Shown: piece after piece, positions 25,929-34,747 of the stretch
Position numbering within the stretch: the first letter of the stretch is position 1
How the letters are laid out: each line of letters begins with the position of its first letter
NCBI GenBank assembly: GCA_037132075.1
Contig: JBAXPV010000020.1
Coordinates: forward strand, 5,784-69,783
Length of the DNA stretch: 64,000 nucleotides
Reading direction: 5' to 3'
Source of the DNA: JBAXPV01 sp037132075
GTDB taxonomy: Bacteria > Bacteroidota > Bacteroidia > Bacteroidales > CAIXZF01
Notes under the pieces: generated by a model
What the model saw: only the letters and a program-made list of their open reading frames with translations
The model's database searches: none
Told to the model about the DNA's origin: nothing
Position numbers and translations under genes: made by a program

Positions 25929-27863
25929 TCAATTTAAGTAAGGTTCATGATAAAATCGTATCCGGAAATTGTCGAGGTAAACAATTCCTTTTTTTGGTTT
26001 CCAGACGTAAATGGCGATTTTGTCGCTGGTGGATCGTATCTCAGAGATTGTTGTGGTGAAATAAACCGGTCCCCAGGACTTTTTGTCAAGATAAAGCGAA
26101 AAATCAGAAGCAGCCCAATTATAGGTTTTCCCTTTGCTGTCCTCCATGGCAAATACCAGGGAAGCATCCGACAAACTATCCGGCAGGCAGGCAAGGGCCT
26201 CTATCTTTACCAAAACAGGCAAGCTCAATTTTAAATCGCTGAAATTCAACTTGTAAGTTGGCCCAAACTCGCTGCTGGAATCCATTTTTATACCTCTATT
26301 GGCTTTTTGAATCAGGTCTGAAACGAGATATTTCATGTCGAATCCCCAAAGGTCAGTCTTCTCAAAGTCATTGCTAACTTCCAAGCCAGGAGAATCAGAT
26401 TTACACATTCCTGTAAAACACTTCTTTCCATAGAGAGTTGCGCTTGAAAGATTGTCAAAGACATGATCTTCAATGACATATGGATAGTATGACAAGATAA
26501 TATCTTTCAGCTCCGCAGGTTCAGGTTTGGTCCAGGCATGCACAAAATAAGGTGTTTTCGACGTTTTTAGGATGTTGATGAGCTCTTTAATGTCTTTCCC
26601 GCCCCGGTTATCACTTTGAGAGAACTTTTGTTCGCCACCCAGGTTGCGCAAATAAAAATTCAAATAGTAAGGGTTGTTTGCAACCACGGTGGTCGTCACC
26701 TTATCTGCGCCGCATCTTAATGTCCATGTATTGATTGCTGTTGCAACGCCTTTAAAATCAGCAAAATGGTTTTTTGAATAAAAATGGCGCAAGGCGATGG
26801 TGTCGACTGTTCCAATCAACAAAAAAGTCAGCAGGCAGATTTTCAGGTAATTGTTAAAATCATTGGGGAGAAAGCTGAAAATCAGAAGCAACAATAGGGG
26901 GAATACAAAAAGCAATACAGAGTCTTGTAAAACCGGATTAACCCAAACAGAATACGCAAATGCAATCAGGAAAACAGCCATGAACAATCCGAGGCTGATC
27001 CAACGGAACGGATTTCGCCAGTTAAAATTTTTAGTTTTCCAGGCCGCGAAACATAAAATGCAAAAGATCAGGAAGATAAGTAGCCAGGAGCGATTAAAAA
27101 CCTGGAAGAGGTAATGGGGCATCCATGCTGCCTCGGGTTTTCCGAGCCATTCACCAACACCTTTGAATGTTAGGTGGTTTAATGTAATAGGGATGTGAGG
27201 GATAAACAGGATTATGGCAACCCCAACGGAGAGCAGGTAATATTTCATTCGCTCAGGCGTCACGAAAAAAATGCCTGTTATTCCGACAAGAATCACTAGT
27301 AAAAAACTGAAATAATGGGTATACATACAGGCAAGCGCTGCGAATCCAAGGAGGACAGCCAGCCAGTATTCTTGTCTGTTGGTCCTTTGTGTTTTTAGGA
27401 AAACGACTTTTGTCCAAAGGATCAAAAGGAGCAGGCTGAAAAGAAGTCCGGGGCCATAAGGTCTAGCGATCCTACTGAAAATGAGCGGGTATTCGAGGAA
27501 TGCCATGCAGGCTGCCGTAAACAATCCTGTTGTTTTATGAAACCACAGTTTTCCGAGAGAATATGCTGCCCCGACGCTGCCGATGCTCATCAGGATGAAA
27601 GGTATTCTGACCCAGCTTTCGGAAGTGCCTCCCAGCTTTATCCAGTAAAAGAGCATGATCTGGATGCCACCAGGATGACCATCCACATAAAATCCTTTGC
27701 TTACAAGCTCGGTGAAGGTAGGGTATTGGGCGCGGATCAGGGCACTTAACTCGTCATTGGCATATGAAACACTGCCATAGCCCCAGAAACGGAGCAGGGT
27801 CGCAAGAAGCATTATAATGACAAGGAAACCTTCTTCAGGGAAATAGCGTGAGAGCCTTGTCAT
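25929..27863 (-). CDS. GT39-like membrane glycosyltransferase (ArnT/PMT type)
   Basis: 644 residues. The N-terminal half has about ten transmembrane segments and the GT-C signature: first extracytoplasmic loop with NDELS (D37, E38) and later VDGHPGGIQIMLFYW, as in dolichyl/undecaprenyl-phosphate-sugar transferases. The C-terminal 250 residues are soluble and probably periplasmic, ending in a beta-rich domain (ALACLPDSLSDASLVF, GIVYLDNFRIRFYHE). Such enzymes move a sugar from a polyprenyl-phosphate carrier to lipid or protein on the outer face of the inner membrane. The gene is 7 nt after rlmB. Confidence 0.82.
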   Translation of the reverse strand: MTRLSRYFPEEGFLVIIMLLATLLRFWGYGSVSYANDELSALIRAQYPTFTELVSKGFYVDGHPGGIQIMLFYWIKLGGTSESWVRIPFILMSIGSVGAAYSLGKLWFHKTTGLFTAACMAFLEYPLIFSRIARPYGPGLLFSLLLLILWTKVVFLKTQRTNRQEYWLAVLLGFAALACMYTHYFSFLLVILVGITGIFFVTPERMKYYLLSVGVAIILFIPHIPITLNHLTFKGVGEWLGKPEAAWMPHYLFQVFNRSWLLIFLIFCILCFAAWKTKNFNWRNPFRWISLGLFMAVFLIAFAYSVWVNPVLQDSVLLFVFPLLLLLIFSFLPNDFNNYLKICLLTFLLIGTVDTIALRHFYSKNHFADFKGVATAINTWTLRCGADKVTTTVVANNPYYLNFYLRNLGGEQKFSQSDNRGGKDIKELINILKTSKTPYFVHAWTKPEPAELKDIILSYYPYVIEDHVFDNLSSATLYGKKCFTGMCKSDSPGLEVSNDFEKTDLWGFDMKYLVSDLIQKANRGIKMDSSSEFGPTYKLNFSDLKLSLPVLVKIEALACLPDSLSDASLVFAMEDSKGKTYNWAASDFSLYLDKKSWGPVYFTTTISEIRSTSDKIAIYVWKPKKGIVYLDNFRIRFYHEPYLN

Positions 27864-27870
27864 GGGTGGT

Positions 27871-28614
27871 TTAGGATTGTGTCAGCCTTTGTTTTACCAC
27901 TTCGTACATCAAAACGCCACCGGCTACGCTGACGTTTAGCGATAATACTTCACCAAGCAGAGGAATCCGAACCTGCTGGTCGCTGAGCCTGAGATAGGCA
28001 TCGCTGATTCCATCTTCCTCAGAACCGAGGATCAAGGCAGTTGGTGTACTAAGATCGATCTCATAATATTCATCTTTGGCTTTTTCTGTCACAGCAACAA
28101 CCTGCAAGCCACTTTCTCTTAAAAAGCGTAAGGTGTTTTTCAAATTTGGGGCACGACAGACCGGTACATTCATCAGGGCACCTGAAGAAGTCTTGATGGC
28201 ATCTTCGTTGATCTGGGCCGAGCCCCGGGATGGAATGATGATTGCATTCACTCCGGCGCATTCTGCTGTGCGTGCCAGGGCCCCAAAGTTCCGCACATCG
28301 GTAATCCGGTCGAGAACGAGAAGAAACGGATTCTTGCCTTCTTCAAAGAGTATGGGCAGAAGTTTCTCAATGTCAATGTATTCCACCGCTGAGATAAAAG
28401 CGATGATCCCCTGGTGGTTTTTTCCGGTGAGCCGGTTTAGTTTCTGAATTGGGACCGTTTGGTAAGGAACTTCCCTTTCGTCCAGCATTTTAATAAGATC
28501 TCTGGAGTGCTCACTGCGTAAACCCAACTGGATCAGCACTTTGTCAATCTCTTTCCCGGCTTCCAGTGCTTCCATCACCGGGTGTACGCCATAAATCATT
28601 GTTTCTCTTGCCAC
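27871..28614 (-). CDS. rlmB: 23S rRNA (guanosine-2'-O-)-methyltransferase, SpoU/RlmB family
   Basis: 247 residues from GTG 28614 (ATG 28599 also possible). An N-terminal substrate-binding domain (MIYGVHPVMEALEAGKEIDK) precedes the SPOUT knot: motif 1 LDRITDVRNFGALARTAEC, motif 2 LILGSEEDGIS, motif 3 IPLLGEVLSLNVSVAGGVLM. All three match RlmB, which methylates G2251 of 23S rRNA; the closely related tRNA enzyme TrmH is less likely because of the N-terminal domain. It lies 12 nt after the GWxTD gene. Confidence 0.92.
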   Translation of the reverse strand: MARETMIYGVHPVMEALEAGKEIDKVLIQLGLRSEHSRDLIKMLDEREVPYQTVPIQKLNRLTGKNHQGIIAFISAVEYIDIEKLLPILFEEGKNPFLLVLDRITDVRNFGALARTAECAGVNAIIIPSRGSAQINEDAIKTSSGALMNVPVCRAPNLKNTLRFLRESGLQVVAVTEKAKDEYYEIDLSTPTALILGSEEDGISDAYLRLSDQQVRIPLLGEVLSLNVSVAGGVLMYEVVKQRLTQS

Positions 28615-28626
28615 AGGCTTTTTATT

Positions 28627-29871
28627 TTATCGTCTCCAAAGTTCAACACTATTGAAATAACTTTCTTTATACATGGGGTTGCGCATCAGGCTGAAGTCAT
28701 TGTTGGTAAAGGGATTGTTGACCCTGACAAAACTGAATCTCAGTGATTGCGCTTGTGTGATTTCGCCGTAAGTCCAGTTTTCAACATTACTTGCCCGAAA
28801 AACGTGACTTGGCGGTCCAAAGATAATATAGATCATGCCTCTGTCGGTTTTCCAACCTTCCAGATAAGAAGTAAAAAGAATATTTGCTTCTTCAACACGC
28901 TTGTAATACCTGTAAATCAGGTTCTTAGCTCTGTCGGTATAGCCGGCATGGAAAAGCCAGAAGCTGTCGACAGCGAGCTTCGTGTTGGGATTTACAGTGA
29001 GTTGTTTGTATTCTTTTGAGGTTGTGATATACTGTAAAGGCTCCAGGATATGCTCAGGTAAACTAACATGTGGGTAGTCCCGGTCTCCGACAAAAACTGT
29101 AAATCCTTGTTTGTCAGCAGTGTCGCTCTGAAAATGATAAAACCCCTTTCGCTTGAAGTTTATCGGGATCGTGATTCCTTTTGAAAAATTTAAGCTAAAT
29201 GTACTATCCGCTTTATATTTGAATGCTTCCCCTTTTTCCATGGCATAAGGGGGAATGGCAATCGGGAATTGGCGGTTATAATATCGGCCATATAAAATGT
29301 GACTCTTGTTTGCTATGCTTTTAATACGGAATGTTTGGCCTGAAGAAACCCGGTTTCCAAAGATAAGCTCTTCATCTTCTGTGCATAAAAAGAAGTTCTC
29401 CCTGAGATCTGTACTGTCTTTGTCGATAGGCAGGAAAAAATCCACATCCCTGTTTGCGTTGAGGTCGACAATGACAGCCGAAAATAAATACGTACCCTTA
29501 TTCTTAAGTTTCAGATTGAATGCTGGTTGGAGCGTTTTATCACTTAATTGCATGAGCGTATCGGTGATATAGGTACTGTCTTTTTTTAAAAGGTCAATGT
29601 TTTCGTATGTTTCTGAAAGTGACCAGGTAATCAGGAGCCGGGCAGTAGGAGGGTTGTCGGGCCTGGACTTTTTATAGGTCAGATCAGTACATTGAATAGC
29701 CATGATGACTTTGGTGATGCTGTCATTCAGATGAAAAGCCTGGCCTTCTGCTTGGGTGAAACGTACAGCAGGATCGTAGAGCCCATTGAGATCAAGCCGG
29801 CTGAATTCTGAAGGAATCACACAGCCGGCAAAACTAATGAGTAATAAAAACCAGATCCAGGTTCTTTTCAT
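28627..29871 (-). CDS. GWxTD-domain lipoprotein
   Basis: 414 residues with lipobox Cys17 (LLLISFAGCVIPS). Beta-rich N-terminal 290 residues, then the GWxTD domain: EGWKTDRGMIYIIFGPP near residue 345, followed by NWTYGE and the C-terminal SYFNSVELWRR. The family is found mainly in Bacteroidota and Acidobacteria and has no assigned biochemical role. Its ATG overlaps the rmuC stop by 4 nt (ATGA), so translation is probably coupled. Confidence 0.88.
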   Translation of the reverse strand: MKRTWIWFLLLISFAGCVIPSEFSRLDLNGLYDPAVRFTQAEGQAFHLNDSITKVIMAIQCTDLTYKKSRPDNPPTARLLITWSLSETYENIDLLKKDSTYITDTLMQLSDKTLQPAFNLKLKNKGTYLFSAVIVDLNANRDVDFFLPIDKDSTDLRENFFLCTEDEELIFGNRVSSGQTFRIKSIANKSHILYGRYYNRQFPIAIPPYAMEKGEAFKYKADSTFSLNFSKGITIPINFKRKGFYHFQSDTADKQGFTVFVGDRDYPHVSLPEHILEPLQYITTSKEYKQLTVNPNTKLAVDSFWLFHAGYTDRAKNLIYRYYKRVEEANILFTSYLEGWKTDRGMIYIIFGPPSHVFRASNVENWTYGEITQAQSLRFSFVRVNNPFTNNDFSLMRNPMYKESYFNSVELWRR

Positions 29872-31250
29872 TCTTCAGTATCTCCAGTGCTTATTACGTT
29901 ATCATCCAGCCCAAGTAGGCGTTCCGGGATGTTTTTGTTGGGTTTCAGGCCGAGTTTGCGAAGCGTTTCTACCTTGTTGATGAGGTTTCCTTTGCCAGTG
30001 CTCAGTTTTCCAAGGGCATCATCATAAGACTTTTGTGTAGATTGAAGATAGGTCCCAACTTTTTGTAAGTCTTCCACAAAGCCGACAAATTTCTCATACA
30101 ATAAGGCGCCCTGTTTGGCAATTTCCTGGGCGTTCTTGTTCTGATTCTCTAGTTTCCATATCGACTGAACTGTGCGTAATGTTGCCAGCAAGGTGGATGG
30201 GCTTACGATCACAATTTTGTTCTTCCAGGCAAATTCAAAGAGTTCTGTGTCTTCTTTGAATGCCACACTAAAAGAAGCTTCGATAGGCAGGAACATCAGC
30301 ACAAAGTCGGGGCTGTCGAGCCCTTCAGTGCTTTGATAATTTTTAGCACTTAGTCCTTTCACGTGTGCATATACTGATTGCAAATGCTCCTTAGCAAATT
30401 GTTTTCGCTCCTCATCTGTTTCTGCCATTGAATAACGTTCATAGGCAACCAAACTGACTTTCGCGTCAATGATAATATGTTTTCGTTCAGGGAGATAGAC
30501 AATGACATCTGGTTGTGATCTTTTTCCTTCTTCAGAAGTGGAACTCACCTGTGTTTTGTACATTGTATCTTTTTCGAGTCCTGAGCTTTCCAGGATTCGC
30601 TCCAGCAAGACTTCGCCCCAATTCCCCATTTTTTTAACGTCACCTTTCAGTGCGCGTGTCAGGTTGTTGGCCTCTTCGCTCATCTGCTGGTTCATCTGGA
30701 TAAGGTGTTTGACCTCTTCCTTCAAACTGATCTTTTCCCGCATTTCATTGTCGTAGGCCTGGTTTACTTTATTTTCAAAAGTCAGAAGTTTCTCTTTAAA
30801 TGGATTCAGCAACTCACTGATATTCTTGTTGCTGGATTCTGAGAACTCCATGCTGTGTTGCTTCAACAGGCGATTGGCAATGTTCTCAAATTCGAGCGTA
30901 AAGCGTTGTTGGAGCTTTTCAAGCTCAGCAGCATTTTCTTCAATCTTCTTTTGAAGGTATTGATCTTTGGCCTTGGTTTGGGAAAGCTCTGCATTCAGAA
31001 TGTCCAGGTTATTTCTCAGACTCAAAACTTCATCTTCAGCATTTTTTTTCAATTGACTCAGCTGATTCAGCTGGTTTTCGGCGACACGCCTGTCTGCTTC
31101 TCTTTCTGTGGATTCCTTTAGCAGCTGAGATTGAAGCGTTTGTTCTTTTTCAGCAAACGAAGCTGCCAGGTTTTTTCCTTTGGATTGTGCTATAATCCAT
31201 CCGGAAAGCATTCCAACCACCAATCCGCTAATAAGTAATATTATTTCCAT
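29868..31250 (-). CDS. rmuC: RmuC family DNA recombination protein
   Basis: 460 residues from ATG 31250 (MEIILLISGLVVGMLSGW), which starts right at the membrane anchor; an in-frame TTG at 31286 overlapping the comEC stop is less likely. A long coiled coil (about 30-190) leads to the RmuC domain with NWGEVLLERILESSGLEKD, and SQPDVIVYLPERKHIIIDAK with DAK of the PD-(D/E)xK nuclease-like fold, then FLPIEASFSVAF. RmuC limits sequence inversions at short inverted repeats in E. coli. The TM plus coiled-coil layout is the usual one. Confidence 0.93.
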   Translation of the reverse strand: MEIILLISGLVVGMLSGWIIAQSKGKNLAASFAEKEQTLQSQLLKESTEREADRRVAENQLNQLSQLKKNAEDEVLSLRNNLDILNAELSQTKAKDQYLQKKIEENAAELEKLQQRFTLEFENIANRLLKQHSMEFSESSNKNISELLNPFKEKLLTFENKVNQAYDNEMREKISLKEEVKHLIQMNQQMSEEANNLTRALKGDVKKMGNWGEVLLERILESSGLEKDTMYKTQVSSTSEEGKRSQPDVIVYLPERKHIIIDAKVSLVAYERYSMAETDEERKQFAKEHLQSVYAHVKGLSAKNYQSTEGLDSPDFVLMFLPIEASFSVAFKEDTELFEFAWKNKIVIVSPSTLLATLRTVQSIWKLENQNKNAQEIAKQGALLYEKFVGFVEDLQKVGTYLQSTQKSYDDALGKLSTGKGNLINKVETLRKLGLKPNKNIPERLLGLDDNVISTGDTEE

Positions 31251-31282
31251 TGCTTTTAAAAAAGTAAAGATAATATTTTCTT

Positions 31283-33376
31283 TCAAATTTTGCCCGAACT
31301 TAAGACGAAGGCTCCTCTTTTTTTTAAATTGAATAGCCTGATATGTAATTGATTACATAGTGAGGACCATTTTTCTATATTCTGTCGGCTCAATTCGGTT
31401 CCACACAAGATAAAGGTCAAGCCTTTTGGAAGATCTTCAGGGTAAAAGTTTGGAAGAATAGGTTCATACACAAAGATCCCATCGATATTTTTCATGTTTT
31501 TTATGCTGGAATTTTGACTTGAATCACAAAGGATAAGGTATTGTTTTCCGCCAAATTGAATCACGTCAATTTCTTTGTATTGTTTATTGTTTTTGAGCTT
31601 TGGGCTTATACCCACTTGTTGTATTGTGTGTGTTTTTATTTTTTGGTTTATCAGGATGTTTCCAATTTCTCTGCCGGGATTTGTATCTCCATGGAAGATA
31701 AGAGTTTTCATAGCAATCCCTTCTTGTATGCTTATCATTGATTTTTTCGGACTGCTGTAGGCGATTAAATAACTTTTTTTAGAAAGGAAAAGCTTGGAAA
31801 GACTGAATGAGAATGCCAGCGAAAGTAATGATAACAAGCAGATCCATAACATTGTAAACCTCTTGCTTGATAAAAATGCGATGCCGGAAATAAGGATTAC
31901 ATAGGCTAAAATACTCTGATGGGTATTGATGATGAGCAAGCCTGAACTAGAAAAAGGTAAGCCCGCAATAATGGAAGTAAATCCGGTCATTAACTTCACT
32001 AAAAGATTGAGACCGTAAAACATTGGTTTGTTCAGGACGCTGATCCATGAAAAAGACAATGCACCTAATCCCCAATACATCACAAAACTTGATAATGGAA
32101 TAATGATCAGGTTTGCAGGCAGGAAATAAAGAGGGAATTGATGAAAATAGAAAATCGACAGGGGTGAAGTTGCAGCTTGAGCGGCGAAGGACACACTGCA
32201 TAGCTTCCAAGCCTTTTCGAGCCAGGGGTGTTGAAATTCAAGCAGGTCACTGATTAGTGGTTCCAGAAGAACGATCCCTGCGACGGCAAGGTATGAAAGT
32301 TGAAAACCGAGGTTAGTGATAAGGTATGGATCAGACAGAAGTATTAGAAATGCAGAGCCCGATAGTACATTGAGTAAGTGAGGTTTGCGCCGCATGTCTC
32401 TCGCAAGGATTACCAGGCTGAGCATCAGTGCAGATCGCTGCACTGCCGGAGACAAGCCTGTCAGGAAAGCATAAGCCCAGATGAGGACGATAAGAATGAA
32501 AGACCGCAAGAGATTGTTAAAGCGGTTTCCTTTGATACAGCTAAGGATCTGGCTAAAAACTAAGAATATCAAGCCAACGTGCAATCCGGAAACAGAAAGG
32601 ATGTGGGTGACTCCTGCTTTCCCATAGATCTGACGGAGTTCAGGATCAAAATCGGAATTGGCACCCAGCAAAAGTGCAGCGCCAATGTCAAGTTCATCAT
32701 CCTTAAGTCCATTATCTTTTAGTGTTTTAACAAGAAAATTACGGGCTCTTATGGAAGTCCAGACCAACACATTCCCTCTAAAATGGCCAAGGTTTACCCA
32801 ATCCTGAGTCCGTGCTGAGGCTGTATGATAAATCTCTTTGTAAAACAATGACTTACCGTAATCGAAGTCATAAGGATTTCTGGCTTTTTCAGGGAAGCGC
32901 GGGCAAGCTTTCACCAAAATCATCTCCCCATATTCGGGAACCGACTTCCCGGGAGCCAGTGTTAGGCTGATTTTCCCGGAACAAGGGATTCCGTTTATCT
33001 CCAGCACGCTGCCTTCTGTCTTGATTTTATTGTTTTTTTGCTGAGGTTCATTGTTGATACAGATCAGCATCACTGCGTTTTGCCCTTGTTTTTGTTTCCA
33101 GTAGAAATGATCTTTTTTAAGAAAGGAAGGTTTGTTGTTAACAAGCTGGTATCCAAATATAAAGAACAATGTTAAGATTGAAATTCCGTGAATCCATCGT
33201 TTGCGAAAGGGGATGGTTCGGGCAGGTAATGCAAGGAAAAACAGGATTAATCCGGTCGACAGCCAAGGGATGCATGATATAAGGCAGTCACGTGCCTCGA
33301 GCCGGATTGCCATTAAGCATCCCAGGATAAATGGGATAAGAATACGTGCAAGGGGAATATTATGCCAGGGAATCAA
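31283..33376 (-). CDS. comEC: ComEC/Rec2-family DNA-uptake channel, short form
   Basis: 697 residues from TTG 33376, the only in-frame start that keeps the conserved first membrane segment PLARILIPFILGCL. DUF4131-type N-terminal domain, then the competence domain with LLLGANSDFDPELRQIYGKA, VTHILSVSGLHVGLIF (HILSVSGLHVG signature) and many transmembrane helices. The last 150 residues have no HxHxDH, so the metallo-beta-lactamase nuclease domain found in longer ComEC proteins is missing. In competent bacteria ComEC carries single-stranded DNA across the inner membrane. First gene of the run comEC-rmuC-GWxTD-rlmB-GT39-TIGR02757. Confidence 0.92.
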   Translation of the reverse strand: MIPWHNIPLARILIPFILGCLMAIRLEARDCLISCIPWLSTGLILFFLALPARTIPFRKRWIHGISILTLFFIFGYQLVNNKPSFLKKDHFYWKQKQGQNAVMLICINNEPQQKNNKIKTEGSVLEINGIPCSGKISLTLAPGKSVPEYGEMILVKACPRFPEKARNPYDFDYGKSLFYKEIYHTASARTQDWVNLGHFRGNVLVWTSIRARNFLVKTLKDNGLKDDELDIGAALLLGANSDFDPELRQIYGKAGVTHILSVSGLHVGLIFLVFSQILSCIKGNRFNNLLRSFILIVLIWAYAFLTGLSPAVQRSALMLSLVILARDMRRKPHLLNVLSGSAFLILLSDPYLITNLGFQLSYLAVAGIVLLEPLISDLLEFQHPWLEKAWKLCSVSFAAQAATSPLSIFYFHQFPLYFLPANLIIIPLSSFVMYWGLGALSFSWISVLNKPMFYGLNLLVKLMTGFTSIIAGLPFSSSGLLIINTHQSILAYVILISGIAFLSSKRFTMLWICLLSLLSLAFSFSLSKLFLSKKSYLIAYSSPKKSMISIQEGIAMKTLIFHGDTNPGREIGNILINQKIKTHTIQQVGISPKLKNNKQYKEIDVIQFGGKQYLILCDSSQNSSIKNMKNIDGIFVYEPILPNFYPEDLPKGLTFILCGTELSRQNIEKWSSLCNQLHIRLFNLKKRGAFVLSSGKI

Positions 33377-33538
33377 TGCTTGTCTTTATTCCTTTAGATG
33401 GAAAATCAGGCTGTCACTGGAAAGAAAATCTGGATTATTTTCTGTTATAATTGTCATCCAGGAACATTTAAAGCAGATTTGCCCATTTAACATATGATTA
33501 TTTTATATTTTTTTCTTCAGAAATTCTAAAATCAGTTA

Positions 33539-33546
33539 TATTTTTG
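33539..33546 (+). promoter_or_regulatory. Bacteroidetes -7 element (TATTTTTG)
   Basis: TATTTTTG matches TAnnTTTG and lies 21-27 nt before the two possible starts of the outer-membrane protein gene. The -33 position has TTC rather than TTG. Confidence 0.35.
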
Positions 33547-33573
33547 TTTTTAATTGTTTTAATAAATATGCTC

Positions 33574-34278
33574 ATGAAAAAACTATTTACATTATCCTTC
33601 TTCTTCTTATTTGTATTTTCAGTTTACGCCCAAAAGAAAACATACTTTACCAGCGGTGGGGAAATGGCTTTTTCCTTTGCCAACATTGAACAAAACGGCA
33701 ACAGCCACGAGTCGACCATTCGTTGGGCACCAGTTTTCAACATTCAAACCATGTTTAATATGGATATGAACAAACATATTGGTGTTTTTACCGGGATTGC
33801 GCTTCGCAACGTGGGTTACATCAACAATCATTTTAAAGGAATTGAATCAGCACATCCTGGTGTTGAGTATACCTATAAAAAGAAGTTCCGTTCTTACAAT
33901 GTGGGTATTCCCCTCGGCATTAAATTAGGAAATCTCGGAGGAGCCTTTGTCTATGGTGGTTATGAAATTGAGTTTGCCCTTGCATACAAGGAAAAAACAT
34001 ATGATGGTGGCGATAAAATCAGTAAGGTCACGGGTTGGTTCAGCAATCGCGAGGAAATGATACAACATGGTTTCCTGATCGGAATAAATTTCCCGTATGG
34101 CGCCAACTTGAAATTCAAGTATTACTTAAGCAATTTTCACAACGAAAATTACGTTGACGGAAGTGGCAACAAGCCTTATGCAGGACTCAAAGCCAATATC
34201 TTCTATTTCTCCCTATGTACCAATCTGTTCACCGATTTTCATTATTCAGCACCTACAAAAGCAGAACAAGTTTATTAG
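33574..34278 (+). CDS. Predicted outer-membrane beta-barrel protein
   Basis: 234 residues from ATG 33574 with signal MKKLFTLSFFFLFVFSVYAQ; ATG 33568 would add two residues. The mature part alternates polar and hydrophobic residues in strands (GGEMAFSFANIEQNG, HIGVFTGIALRNVGYI, SYNVGIPLGIKLGNLG, AFVYGGYEIEFALAY) and ends in aromatic-rich ANIFYFSLCTNLF, typical of an eight-stranded OmpA/PorT-like barrel. No substrate can be inferred. 33 nt before the glutaredoxin-like gene and probably co-transcribed. Confidence 0.75.
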   Translation: MKKLFTLSFFFLFVFSVYAQKKTYFTSGGEMAFSFANIEQNGNSHESTIRWAPVFNIQTMFNMDMNKHIGVFTGIALRNVGYINNHFKGIESAHPGVEYTYKKKFRSYNVGIPLGIKLGNLGGAFVYGGYEIEFALAYKEKTYDGGDKISKVTGWFSNREEMIQHGFLIGINFPYGANLKFKYYLSNFHNENYVDGSGNKPYAGLKANIFYFSLCTNLFTDFHYSAPTKAEQVY

Positions 34279-34311
34279 TATTTTAACCGATAGTTTTAAT
34301 TTTTTCAGAAT

Positions 34312-34746
34312 ATGACCTTAAAGAAATTCCTTATTGCTCTGATATTATTAGCGATACCGTTTTTTTCTCAAGCACAGAAGGTGGCAGAAACCGACAGCAC
34401 ACTGCGTAAATCAGCCTTGGTATTATTAGAAAAGATACGGGATAATAAGCCTGTAGACACTTTAAGTAAACGGGTTGTTGTACTTGGCAAAGCTGAATGT
34501 GAACGTTGTCAGGATATCCAAAGAGTTTTTGCAGAGGAAGGCGTAGTTTTTGAAGATTATGATGTCGCCCTCGACAGACGTTTCGTTGACAGGATTGTCA
34601 GCTATTATATGAGAAGAGACAAAGGGGAAGGATTTACCGTGAAATATCCTTTGGTCATTGCAAGGGGGAAGATCTATAACCAGATAAAGGACGTAAAAGC
34701 CCTGGCTGTTGATCTCAAGGCCATGCAGCAACAGCATAAAAAATAA
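34312..34746 (+). CDS. Exported glutaredoxin-like protein
   Basis: 144 residues. A signal peptide (MTLKKFLIALILLAIPFFSQA) precedes a thioredoxin-fold domain: VVVLGKAECERCQDI with a C63-x2-C66 pair at the expected place after strand 1, a helix, VFEDYDV, and a later TVKYPLVIARGK where the Pro occupies the cis-Pro position. The order matches glutaredoxins, but the active site CERC is unusual for them. Probably a periplasmic thiol-disulfide or metal-binding protein. The stop is 1 nt from that of the convergent SpoIID-like gene. Confidence 0.65.
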   Translation: MTLKKFLIALILLAIPFFSQAQKVAETDSTLRKSALVLLEKIRDNKPVDTLSKRVVVLGKAECERCQDIQRVFAEEGVVFEDYDVALDRRFVDRIVSYYMRRDKGEGFTVKYPLVIARGKIYNQIKDVKALAVDLKAMQQQHKK

Positions 34747-34747
34747 A

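Noticed and set aside
31251..31286. TTG start of rmuC overlapping the comEC stop
   Set aside because: ATG 31250 begins exactly at the membrane anchor, the usual RmuC N-terminus.
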